From: Candidatus Methylomirabilota bacterium
GTDB taxonomy: Bacteria > Methylomirabilota > Methylomirabilia > Methylomirabilales > Methylomirabilaceae
Direction of reading: 5' to 3'
DNA: 58,751 nt
Assembly (NCBI GenBank): GCA_028870115.1
Contig: JAGWQH010000105.1
Coordinates: 1-58,751, forward strand
This document shows, piece after piece, positions 45,103-52,684 of this stretch. Each line of letters opens with the position of its first letter. The first letter of the stretch is position 1. The notes beneath the pieces were generated by a model that was not told the DNA's origin, made no database searches, and worked only from the letters and a program-made list of their open reading frames with translations. A program made the translations under genes and the position numbers.

Positions 45103-45537
45103 TCAATCTTCCGATCGATTAGTGATACCGTAATTAGGTAAGTCGAGAAATTTCACGAACGGGAGGCCTGCCACCTCTCGGAGTCGCTCCATCGGGACCC
45201 AAGCCTGCACAAGGTGCTGAGCCGGATCGTAGATCTCAATGGAGCACCCACGAGCCTGCAGCTCCTTTAAGGTGTCCCCGGTAACCTCCGTCATGTCGAT
45301 CATAACTTCCAGCCGGCCGGCTTCATCCAGGCGAGCTCCCTGAAGTGATCTCATTCCCTGGAGCCCCCTATTCCTCTGGGCGGAAGTGCCCTCCACCGCC
45401 TGCATGAGCGAGAGCAATCTCGACGAGACATTGGGCAGGGGACCCTTGCCTGCCGTGCAGGCTACCAGGAAGATATGTGCCATCATGAGAACCGCACAGG
45501 CCGCCACGCGCGCCCTCCCGTCGATCGGTTTCCTCAT
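45103..45537 (-). CDS. Lipoprotein resembling only the subtilase prodomain
   Basis: This is a 144-residue product from the ATG at 45537; an open frame continues 14 codons further. The signal peptide ends in the lipobox LVAC, so the mature protein should be lipid-anchored. Residues about 70-140 run parallel to the prodomain of the following protease: GRLEVMIDM against GRVEVYITL, IEIYDPAQHLVQAWV against IEIYDVSQRLVQGWI, and FLDLPNYGI against FVDLPNYGM. It stops exactly where the protease would continue into its catalytic domain. Subtilase prodomains act as folding aids and tight inhibitors, so a stand-alone inhibitor/chaperone is plausible. A truncated duplicate gene is the alternative. Confidence 0.75.
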   Translation of the reverse strand: MRKPIDGRARVAACAVLMMAHIFLVACTAGKGPLPNVSSRLLSLMQAVEGTSAQRNRGLQGMRSLQGARLDEAGRLEVMIDMTEVTGDTLKELQARGCSIEIYDPAQHLVQAWVPMERLREVAGLPFVKFLDLPNYGITNRSED

Positions 45538-45848
45538 GGGGCGAGATGATAATTGCTTGGATAGCATGCGGCTTGACAAAGAGAGAGCCTACGCACGCCG
45601 TGGAAAAATCTCAATTCGGACGAAAACCGAACCAGCCGCTGCGCCGATCTAACCAGGACCCTTGACGCTATCGAACCCTTCCGGTCATTCTGGCACTGCC
45701 TCTCGGCGGGGCAAGGCCCGCCAGGCTGTCGAAGGTTCGGCCAATCTACCCGCTCCTTCACGGGGTGAACTGGAAAGGCTGCACCGCGAGGCTGAGCCGA
45801 TTCGCGGGTTGGAAGGGATCGGTTCCCGCCGCCACGATGCCCGCTCCC

Positions 45849-46042
45849 CCCAGACGAAAACTTTCTGCCTTCACCTCCACCACGGGAACCGGGGCCTCCG
45901 GGGAAAGCCGCGACACGCTCCCCCAGATATACTCGTCCACCATGATATCTCCGAGGACGAGAAGCTGTTTCCGGGGAAAATGGGTCAAAACCTGTCGATA
46001 CCGAATAGCTGCACTCCCTGGCGAAGCCTTCCTGACCAATAC
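45849..46042 (-). pseudogene. rfaE1: Truncated second copy of the rfaE1 5' end (right direct repeat)
   Basis: Minus-strand translation gives VRKASPGSAAIRYRQVLTHF, LVLGDIMVDEY, SPEAPVPVVEV and FRLGGAGIVAA. It then departs from rfaE1 into unrelated sequence. It matches 34876-35069 with six mismatches and no gaps. Only about a fifth of the kinase is present, so it is non-functional. Confidence 0.93.
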
Positions 46043-46100
46043 CGCATAGGCCGGTAGCACGGCCATGGGCATGAAAGTCCGCATCCCCCCTCACCTTCAT

Positions 46101-46130
46101 CCTCTCCCCAAAGGGGAGAGGAGATTTTTT
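46101..46130 (+). terminator. Intrinsic-terminator-like hairpin from a CCTCTCCCC repeat
   Basis: CCTCTCCCC (46101-46109), AAA loop and GGGGAGAGG (46113-46121) are followed by GATTTTTT ending at 46130. On the plus strand this has the form of a Rho-independent terminator. The CACCTTCATCCTCTCC context matches a widespread intergenic repeat. No plus-strand gene reads into it. Confidence 0.5.
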
Positions 46131-46142
46131 GGGCTCGTGCCC

Positions 46143-46200
46143 CATCCGTCGAAGCATCATCAACAACAATCAGCTCCTTGCGAAGATCCAACGTAGCCGC
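46143..46200 (-). pseudogene. Fragment of a GT2 glycosyltransferase
   Basis: A short minus-strand frame reads LDLRKELIVVDDASTDGA. This is the nucleotide-binding VVDDxSTDG core of family 2 glycosyltransferases, and it then runs into the hairpin repeat. No other part of the gene is nearby. Confidence 0.65.
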
Positions 46201-46206
46201 CCCGAC

Positions 46207-47652
46207 TTACTGGATGATCTGCGCGGTGGGAGGAAGTAAAACGGCTGTAGTGCTTCCAAGGCCACTGCCGCTAGAGAAGGATTTTTGCACAGAACCACGC
46301 ACCCCGCGGTGGATGCAATCCGACCGGGACATCTCAGCCTGAGCGTTCGAAGCCGGCCAAGAACCGCCCACAATCTGGCCGTAGAGGTCATAGACATTCC
46401 TGCCGACCACATCCCATGTATGGTGCTCTACTACTTTCTTATAGCCTGCCTCTCCTAACCTCTTGGCCAACGCAGGGTTCGAAATCAACCACGCGCTTCT
46501 TTCAGCTATCTCCTCGGCACTCGCGCACAGATACCCATCCTCTCCATCCTCGATGACGGAGGCGACTGACTTACAAAAGGCGTTCCCAATTACCGGCTTC
46601 TTCCTCATCCAGGCCTCCAGAAACACCATGCCAAAGCTTTCGTATTCTGACGGCAGCAGGAAGACGTCACAGGCATCATAGGCGTTGAGTAGATCGCCCC
46701 GAGGAACTTTCCCGAGATAGAGGACGTTAGACGAAAGGATCGGCTTTCTGTCCACATCGTTCCCGACCATGACCAGTTTGACCCGCTCGTCGTCGATGAG
46801 ATCGATAGCCTCGATGGCTAGGTCGTAGCGCTTGGAAGGTTCCTTCCGACCCACGAACAGGATTATCTTCTTTCCCACCAAACCGTACTTCGCTCGAAAG
46901 CACTCCCCAGAGATTCCAGGATCTGTAAAAACCTTATCGTCTACTCCAGGCCCAACTTGGATCGGCTTAGAACCTGGAAAGAGCCGTCTGAAGAGTTCAG
47001 CGCTATAAGGAGTCTGGGCTAGGATCGCATCCGCCTTGGAAAAGCACCGGTAATAGGCCCTAAAATGATGGTAAATGTCATCGGGATGGAATAAGGCTAG
47101 AATCACAACAGGCTTCTTGAACACCCTGGCGATATGGGTTATCTGCCAGATCATGGCGAAGGGCATGAAGCCCACGAGGAGGACATCGTAGCGTTTGATG
47201 GATCGTATGATACGGGCAAGGAGGGGGAAGGAAAAAGGACCACGCCCCAAGAGGCTCAGCCAGTCATAGATGAAGGGACGAGTGACAGCTCGTTGAAAGT
47301 AGTAATCTATCAAATTCTTCGAGCCCTTGATCATGATCCCATACCGCCCTTCCTCTCGCTGCCACCGCCTAAACATCAGTCGAGAGATGACATGGCCCAT
47401 CGCTGCCGGAATCGAGAAGGTAGCAGGAAAACGGTAGATATCGATGTCGTCCGCCTTCTCGAACCCCTCGTCATACTCATTAACCCATTTGAGCGAAAAC
47501 GCAGAGGTCGGTTCAGCCTTCTTTGACCGGGTCGTCAGTACATCTACCTCAACCCCTACCTCGACCAATTTCTTCGAGAGCATGTACTCGTGGTACTCAG
47601 CTCCATGGATTAGATCAGGACCAAAGAAGGGAAAGATGTGCAACGCCCTCAT
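46207..47652 (-). CDS. Glycosyltransferase family 4 with an aberrant C-terminal tail
   Basis: This 481-residue GT-B enzyme starts MRALHIFPFFGPDLIHGAEY. It has IILFVGRKEPSKRYDLAIEA and the EX7E-like LPSEYESFGMVFLEAWMRKK. The glycosyltransferase domain ends around NVYDLYGQIV. About 50 further residues, rich in Ser/Gly and without homology (NAQAEMSRSDCIHRG and on), lead into the recombination scar. The original 3' end was therefore probably lost. It is the last gene of the Wzm/Wzt-linked cluster in transcription order. Confidence 0.87.
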   Translation of the reverse strand: MRALHIFPFFGPDLIHGAEYHEYMLSKKLVEVGVEVDVLTTRSKKAEPTSAFSLKWVNEYDEGFEKADDIDIYRFPATFSIPAAMGHVISRLMFRRWQREEGRYGIMIKGSKNLIDYYFQRAVTRPFIYDWLSLLGRGPFSFPLLARIIRSIKRYDVLLVGFMPFAMIWQITHIARVFKKPVVILALFHPDDIYHHFRAYYRCFSKADAILAQTPYSAELFRRLFPGSKPIQVGPGVDDKVFTDPGISGECFRAKYGLVGKKIILFVGRKEPSKRYDLAIEAIDLIDDERVKLVMVGNDVDRKPILSSNVLYLGKVPRGDLLNAYDACDVFLLPSEYESFGMVFLEAWMRKKPVIGNAFCKSVASVIEDGEDGYLCASAEEIAERSAWLISNPALAKRLGEAGYKKVVEHHTWDVVGRNVYDLYGQIVGGSWPASNAQAEMSRSDCIHRGVRGSVQKSFSSGSGLGSTTAVLLPPTAQIIQ

Positions 47653-47656
47653 AGGC

Positions 47657-49027
47657 TTACCAAAAGATGACGGAGGAAACCGCTATCCCCACCGTCCTCC
47701 GAAAAGGATCCACAAAACCTCTTTCGGTTACCAGGATCAGCTCGTAAAACCCTCCCTCCAGGTTCAAAGAGCAAACCCGCTCCTCCCACGATGAGGAGGC
47801 AGTGAAGGAAACCTCTAACTCTGGCTCGATCTCTCCCAACCGTCGGAGGACGACCTTGACCTCCTGCTGTGCCCATGGAGTGCGAAGCATAATGGAAAAA
47901 GACCGAATGGGAGACGTGAAGTGGAAGAAGGCCGAGGCCTGGGGCTCTATCCACCGGTAGCTGATCAGGCCGTCTCTTTCCAAGTCGTACCAGCCGAAAT
48001 TCAACTGCCAGAGGTCAGTAGTACCATCACTGATCAATCGGCTTCCCGCTCGCCTTAGATCAGGTTGAAAGGCGAGATTATTAGGAACAGGCGGTGGGAA
48101 AAAGCGCCAAGAAGGATGAATTAAATGCCAGAAGGAGCCCCTTTTAAACGTAAATCTCAAACGCCATTTCAGAGCAGAAGGAAGGTGGAAAAGGTTCCAT
48201 GCCCAAGCTTTGACTGGGATGCTCCAACGGAATTTGAGATGATGCAGAAAGTGACAGAATTCTCGAAGAAACCAATAAGGTAGCTGGCTCAGGGGATAAT
48301 ACTTAAGGACTGTTCGGATCCTTGCCTTTTCGCAGAGGTAGATCTTATCCGGAAGGAACTGGTCAGAATGGCCTATATCATGATCCACCCAGGCGTTTGG
48401 CGAGACGACTACCCGGAACCCCAGCTTCCAGATCCTGATCCCTAGCTCTGTGTCCTCGTACCATTTGATGGGAAGAGGGTCGAGCGGTCCGCATTGATCC
48501 ATCACGCTTCTCCGGATCACCATTCCAATTGCCATAGAGTAGAGGACCTCATAAGGGAACTGGGCAAACTCATATGGGGCATTAAAAAAGAAGTCCCCCC
48601 CGTAGCCCTGTAAGTTTATCGTCCCTCCTGCTCCATTCAGGATGATCTTCTTTTTGTTGAAAAATACCGTGGAAGCAACTGCTCCTATCCCCTCATCCGA
48701 TTCAAGCGTCCGGACGGCTTCCTCGAGCCAGTTTTTATCAGCATATCCATCATTATCCATATAGGCAATGATGTCTCCCTTGGCATGGAGGAAGCCAAGG
48801 TTGCGGCCTCTTGGCACCCCTAGGTTCCTTTTGCTACTGACCACGGAGACTTTCCCAGTACTCAGGTACTCCTCAAGGATGACAAGGCTTCCGTCCGAGG
48901 AGCCGTTGTCGACCACAATAATCTCGAAGTTGGAATACGTCTGCTTCAATAGATGATCGAGGCATTTTCTGATGATCTTCTCACCGTTGAGGTTCAGGAT
49001 GATGATGCTAACAGTCTTCGACTCCAC
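47657..49027 (-). CDS. Glycosyltransferase family 2 with C-terminal extension
   Basis: This 456-residue GT-A enzyme starts SIIILNLNGEKIIRKCLDHL. It has EIIVVDNGSSDGS, an Asp-rich YMDNDGYAD metal site and KWYEDTELGIRIWKLGFRV. This is the rhamnosyltransferase-like (WbbL) type. From about residue 310 the tail has no GT2 motifs and looks beta-rich; it may bind glycan. It lies next to the O-chain methyltransferase and exporter genes, so it probably helps build that chain. Confidence 0.88.
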   Translation of the reverse strand: MESKTVSIIILNLNGEKIIRKCLDHLLKQTYSNFEIIVVDNGSSDGSLVILEEYLSTGKVSVVSSKRNLGVPRGRNLGFLHAKGDIIAYMDNDGYADKNWLEEAVRTLESDEGIGAVASTVFFNKKKIILNGAGGTINLQGYGGDFFFNAPYEFAQFPYEVLYSMAIGMVIRRSVMDQCGPLDPLPIKWYEDTELGIRIWKLGFRVVVSPNAWVDHDIGHSDQFLPDKIYLCEKARIRTVLKYYPLSQLPYWFLREFCHFLHHLKFRWSIPVKAWAWNLFHLPSALKWRLRFTFKRGSFWHLIHPSWRFFPPPVPNNLAFQPDLRRAGSRLISDGTTDLWQLNFGWYDLERDGLISYRWIEPQASAFFHFTSPIRSFSIMLRTPWAQQEVKVVLRRLGEIEPELEVSFTASSSWEERVCSLNLEGGFYELILVTERGFVDPFRRTVGIAVSSVIFW

Positions 49028-49035
49028 ATCAGCCC

Positions 49036-50484
49036 CTATTTCTTCCCAATCACCGCATAATCGGAGCTACCATAAAGCAGCTTGTTGAGATACTCGGTCG
49101 CGTCATTGAACCGGCATAGCGCTTCATGGGGATAGTCTCGAATCTCAAGCGGAGGAATCGTCAGAGGGCCTGCCGGGGCAACGAGGAATCGCGATACAGT
49201 CTCATCAAATCCAACCGACTCGAAGAGGAACTTCAGCATCTCGGGATGGATCAAGCGGATGTGGGTAAGATCCATCCAGAACCATTTGAAGTGGACAAAC
49301 AGGGATTCAGGGTTAAGGGTCTCCAGAACCAGAATACCCCCGGGCTTCAGCTTCCGGTGGCATAACTTTACCAAATGGATGATCTGACCTGACTCCAGGT
49401 GCTCGATCACCTGGGCGGCGAAGATGCCCCCGAGGGATTCATCAGCCAGGGATTCAAGGTGCGAAAAGGCATCCATCCTAATTACGTCCAAACCCTTGTC
49501 CTGGCAGTGGAGCGCCATATCCAGATCAAGATCCACCCCTTTGGCTTTGATCCCAGCCTCCTGTAGAAGCTCCAAGAACTCTCCTCGCCCGCAGCCGATA
49601 TCCAGCACGTCCCCTTTACCCAGGAAATACTCGATATAATTCCGCTGGCGCTCCTTTACGTCGGCCTCACTCCCTCGGAATCGGTCCTCAAAGGCGAAGT
49701 AGTCAAAATCGGGCTCGAGAGATAGGTCGGGCACTTTCTTCGCTTCGACTTGAGCCGTGGGTCCTTCCGCTATGCGAGAGGACATCAAGCCCTTCCCTAC
49801 TGCCTGGTCATCCGTCAACAGATAGAGGATCCGTCGAAGCTTTCGCTCCGCGCCGGAGACTCGCTTCCGCACCACATCAAAGGCCTGAGCATGCCCTGTT
49901 GGGACTTCGTTCTGCAACCGCCGAATCTCCTGCGAGAGTATCCCCGGGACCTCTTCCCGAAGCTGCGCCTGCAGTTCCGCGATAGCTTGCAGTTCCTTCG
50001 CCTGCTGCTCCGCGATAGCTTGCAGTTCCTTCGCCTGCTGCTCGCTTAGCTCCTGGCGAAGCTGCACGTGCTGTCGGATGGTCTCAATCTCCTCCTCCAG
50101 ATGCGCGGCAATCCTGGCGTTAGCCGCATTGTAGGCGACCTGCCGCGTAAAAATTGGGTTGAGGAGCTTCTGAAGGATTTTTTTTACGATGACGATAAAG
50201 GATCCCAGGAATTTCCGGTGAGAAGTGAAGTGTACGCGATAGACATCGTAGCCGGAGCGAAGGGCGGCAAGATCGGCCGCCATCTGGCCATCGGTCTGTA
50301 GGGGCGGGGTCCCATTCCCTGTTCCGTAGGGGCGGGGTCCCATTCCCTGTTCCGTAGGGGCGGGGTTTATCCCTGCCTGTTGAGCGGAAGGGCAAAAGCC
50401 CTCCTCTCCGGTTCGCTTCCTCCGGATATTCTCTCGAATCCGGTCCATGACCTGTTCTACGTCGATCTCTTGCAACTCGTCCAT
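49036..50484 (-). CDS. SAM-dependent methyltransferase with N-terminal coiled coil (O-chain terminator candidate)
   Basis: This 482-residue protein begins MDELQEIDVEQVMDRIRENI, a start seen in O-antigen cluster methyltransferases. Residues about 38-66 come from a 28-nt tandem repeat. Residues about 115-215 form a coiled coil containing the repeated QQAKELQAIAE. The class I methyltransferase domain (from about 270) has GDVLDIGCGRGEFLELL and AAQVIEHLESGQI. In ABC-type O-antigen systems such as E. coli O9a, a coiled-coil methyltransferase (WbdD) caps the chain and measures its length, and Wzt recognises the cap. The neighbours wzt and wzm fit that role; a kinase domain as in WbdD is absent. Confidence 0.85.
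   Translation of the reverse strand: MDELQEIDVEQVMDRIRENIRRKRTGEEGFCPSAQQAGINPAPTEQGMGPRPYGTGNGTPPLQTDGQMAADLAALRSGYDVYRVHFTSHRKFLGSFIVIVKKILQKLLNPIFTRQVAYNAANARIAAHLEEEIETIRQHVQLRQELSEQQAKELQAIAEQQAKELQAIAELQAQLREEVPGILSQEIRRLQNEVPTGHAQAFDVVRKRVSGAERKLRRILYLLTDDQAVGKGLMSSRIAEGPTAQVEAKKVPDLSLEPDFDYFAFEDRFRGSEADVKERQRNYIEYFLGKGDVLDIGCGRGEFLELLQEAGIKAKGVDLDLDMALHCQDKGLDVIRMDAFSHLESLADESLGGIFAAQVIEHLESGQIIHLVKLCHRKLKPGGILVLETLNPESLFVHFKWFWMDLTHIRLIHPEMLKFLFESVGFDETVSRFLVAPAGPLTIPPLEIRDYPHEALCRFNDATEYLNKLLYGSSDYAVIGKK
49978..50043. repeat. Two exact 33-nt repeats in the coiled coil
   Basis: Units 49978-50010 and 50011-50043 are identical and in frame, each encoding an 11-residue coiled-coil turn (EQQAKELQAIA). 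A gain or loss of units would change coil length without a frameshift. Confidence 0.9.
50298..50365. repeat. 28-nt tandem repeat near the methyltransferase N-terminus
   Basis: Two exact 28-nt units (50298-50325 and 50326-50353), each starting GTAGGGGCGGGG, and a 12-nt partial third (50354-50365) are seen. As 28 is not a multiple of three, each unit is read in a different frame, and a copy-number change would shift the frame. Confidence 0.9.
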
Positions 50485-50510
50485 TTTATCTTCCTTCCAA
50501 CTTGCCGCTC

Positions 50511-50545
50511 GTTGCAGGGGAGGGCGTCAAGCCCTCCCCTGCAAC
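50511..50545. repeat. Perfect 15-bp hairpin between wzt and the methyltransferase gene
   Basis: GTTGCAGGGGAGGGC (50511-50525) and GCCCTCCCCTGCAAC (50531-50545) surround a 5-nt loop. The wzt stop codon sits in the loop, so the last residues of Wzt (LQGRA) come from the element. It may attenuate transcription into the downstream genes. Confidence 0.75.
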
Positions 50546-51870
50546 CCAGGCCGGATGGCCCACCGATGCGGGACCCGGAAGACCCCCACGTCCTGCACCT
50601 CCGAACTGACCGAGAACGGACACAAACGGCTGTGGTAATCGTAGGGAGCGCCGTCCTCGCGATGGACAGCCACATCCAGGCAATACCGCCCTGCGATCAA
50701 GTTGAGCGATTTCAGATAGACCTCTACCACACCTTCTCGACCAAGAGGGGGAATGGATATCTTCTCAGTTTGCGTGTTAGTCCCATAACACCACAGCCCA
50801 TCCTCCCTGATGATGGCGAACCCAAAGACCGTCTCCTCCACCGCGTGATGCACCTGGTAGCGAATTTGCACCGTGGCGCCTTCGCCGCTCTGGTACAGGG
50901 ACCGCTCCTGACCATGCTGGTCAAGAAGCCGAACGGAGACGATCTCGATCTCCCCGCTCCCCCACCGCCGCCCACCTCCCCTTTCCTCGCTCTCCCTCTC
51001 GTCAGAAACCCCCTCTTTTGTACTGGGAGGTTGGGGAGATGTGATGGTAAGGGCTGGGGGAGCATCCTCGGAAATTTCGATCTCCTCTTCGAGCACCTGA
51101 TCCGACACCCCGGCACCTGCCTCTCGGTCAGCAACGGCCTGAAGGTACAGTCCGATCACCTGCTCCGGCGTCCCCCGCACACGCACCGCCCCTTCATCTA
51201 ACCAGACCACCTCATCGCACCACCGCTCCGCCGCAGAAAGATCGTGGCTGACAAGGATGATGGTCTTTCCTTTCCGCTGAAATTCGACGATCTTCTCGGC
51301 GCACTTCTTCTGAAAGATCTCATCCCCCACCGCCAGGACCTCATCGATCAGGAGGATGTCGGGGTCCGTATGGACGGCAACGGCAAAACCCAGGCGCATG
51401 TACATCCCGGAGGAATAGGTCCTCACCGGCTCGTCGATAAAAGGTTCCAGTTCAGCGAAGTGGACGATCTCCGGAAATCGCCTCTTCACCTCCTTTTTGG
51501 TAAGACCGAGGACGATCCCATTGATAAGGACATTCTCTCTCCCGGTGAACTCCGGGTGAAAGCCGGCCCCCAGCTCGAGGAGCGCGGAGACCTTACCATT
51601 CACTTCGACCCTCCCGCTATCCGGTTGGAGAATTCTCGCCAATAGTTTCAACAGCGTACTCTTACCGGAGCCGTTGCACCCGATGATACCCAAGGTCTGA
51701 CCCTGTTCGACGGCCAATGTGACGCCTCTCAGGGCCTGAAAGCTTGACTCTCGCTTGGGTTGGCTCTGACCTGCGAAAAAGTTCACGAGAGAGGTTTTCA
51801 AGGTGGTGTGGGAGACCACCGTCCGCATCCGGAACTGCTTCGAAACGTTTTCGACCTCGATGGCTCTCAC
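50527..51870 (-). CDS. wzt: O-polysaccharide ABC exporter ATPase with substrate-binding domain
   Basis: This 447-residue protein has an ATPase domain (about 1-240) with Walker A GCNGSGKST, signature YSSGMYMRLGFA and Walker B ILLIDEVLAVGDE. A C-terminal Wzt domain (about 315-440) with IEIVSVRLLDQHGQ and FGFAIIREDGLW recognises the chain terminus in known systems. The linker (about 270-310) contains SPQPPSTKEGV, which is translated from a repeat of the CCTCCC-AGT-AGAGGGG type. wzm precedes it by 15 bp. Confidence 0.93.
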   Translation of the reverse strand: MRAIEVENVSKQFRMRTVVSHTTLKTSLVNFFAGQSQPKRESSFQALRGVTLAVEQGQTLGIIGCNGSGKSTLLKLLARILQPDSGRVEVNGKVSALLELGAGFHPEFTGRENVLINGIVLGLTKKEVKRRFPEIVHFAELEPFIDEPVRTYSSGMYMRLGFAVAVHTDPDILLIDEVLAVGDEIFQKKCAEKIVEFQRKGKTIILVSHDLSAAERWCDEVVWLDEGAVRVRGTPEQVIGLYLQAVADREAGAGVSDQVLEEEIEISEDAPPALTITSPQPPSTKEGVSDERESEERGGGRRWGSGEIEIVSVRLLDQHGQERSLYQSGEGATVQIRYQVHHAVEETVFGFAIIREDGLWCYGTNTQTEKISIPPLGREGVVEVYLKSLNLIAGRYCLDVAVHREDGAPYDYHSRLCPFSVSSEVQDVGVFRVPHRWAIRPGLQGRA

Positions 51871-51885
51871 ACTCTACACCTCTTC

Positions 51886-52680
51886 CTACACCTCTTCGGC
51901 AAAAGAGCCTTTGAAACGGTCAAAGACCCGAATCCCGATCAGGTACACCATGGCCGCCACAAGGCCGGTCCCCCCCAGGGCCCTCCAGTGGGGAAGTCTA
52001 TTATAAAACAGACCATCCTGGTAGGCAATGAGGGGGGAAGCCATCGGGTTAAGGATGAGGGTGAAACGGAACTGCTCCGGAATCTGAGAAGCCGGGTAAA
52101 GAACAGGGGAGAGAAAGAACCAGAGCATAAGGAGATTAGAAAGAAGCTGGGAGAGATCCCGGTACCGGGGTGTCAGGGCCGAGACGATTAAGACGAGGCC
52201 CATCGTCAGAAGAAGCTGGATCACCATGACAGGGAAAAGAGCCAGGGATGCCCATCCGATTTTGACCCTAAACACGAAGAAGAGAAGGAAGAGAAGCGGA
52301 AGACTCAGGAGAAAGTTCACGGTATTGGCCAGGACAGTGACCGTCGGGAGGATCTGGAGAGGAAAGAAGACCTTCTTGATCAGGCCTCCCCCTTCGACGA
52401 TGGAGGTTGCCCCCATCAGGAGGGACGAGGCGAACCAGCTCCATGGCAGTAACCCTGTCAGAAGAAAGGGTGTGTAGTTCTCCATCCCGTTCCGCATGTA
52501 CACGGAAAAGACCAGCCCATAGGTCGCCATCAGGAGTAAGGGGTTGAGGAATGTCCAGAGAAAGCCCAGGACAGATCCCCGGTAGCGAACCTTCAGATCC
52601 CGAACCACCAGGCTCTGGATCAGAACGCGGTAGGCATGCAGCTCTCTGAGGTGGGCAATAACGATTTTTCTTCCAGGCAA
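51886..52680 (-). CDS. wzm: O-polysaccharide ABC exporter permease
   Basis: This 264-residue ABC-2 type permease has six hydrophobic segments. The conserved region VRDLKVRYRGSVLGFLWTFL precedes the first helix, and LNPMASPLIAYQDGLFYNRL lies in the late loop. It forms the channel for a polyprenyl-linked O-chain with Wzt. Confidence 0.92.
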   Translation of the reverse strand: MPGRKIVIAHLRELHAYRVLIQSLVVRDLKVRYRGSVLGFLWTFLNPLLLMATYGLVFSVYMRNGMENYTPFLLTGLLPWSWFASSLLMGATSIVEGGGLIKKVFFPLQILPTVTVLANTVNFLLSLPLLFLLFFVFRVKIGWASLALFPVMVIQLLLTMGLVLIVSALTPRYRDLSQLLSNLLMLWFFLSPVLYPASQIPEQFRFTLILNPMASPLIAYQDGLFYNRLPHWRALGGTGLVAAMVYLIGIRVFDRFKGSFAEEV

Positions 52681-52684
52681 GGGC

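Larger units (their letters stand above)
45538..46206. other. Recombination scar with gene fragments
   Basis: No intact gene is supported. The stretch holds a displaced 5' fragment of rfaE1 (45849-46042), a terminator-like hairpin (46101-46130) and a small piece of a GT2 gene (about 46143-46200). The remainder (45600-45840) shows no recognisable gene. Confidence 0.7.

Noticed and set aside
50298-50365. CRISPR-like 28-nt repeats
   Set aside because: The units are directly abutted with no unique spacers, so this is a tandem repeat within a gene.
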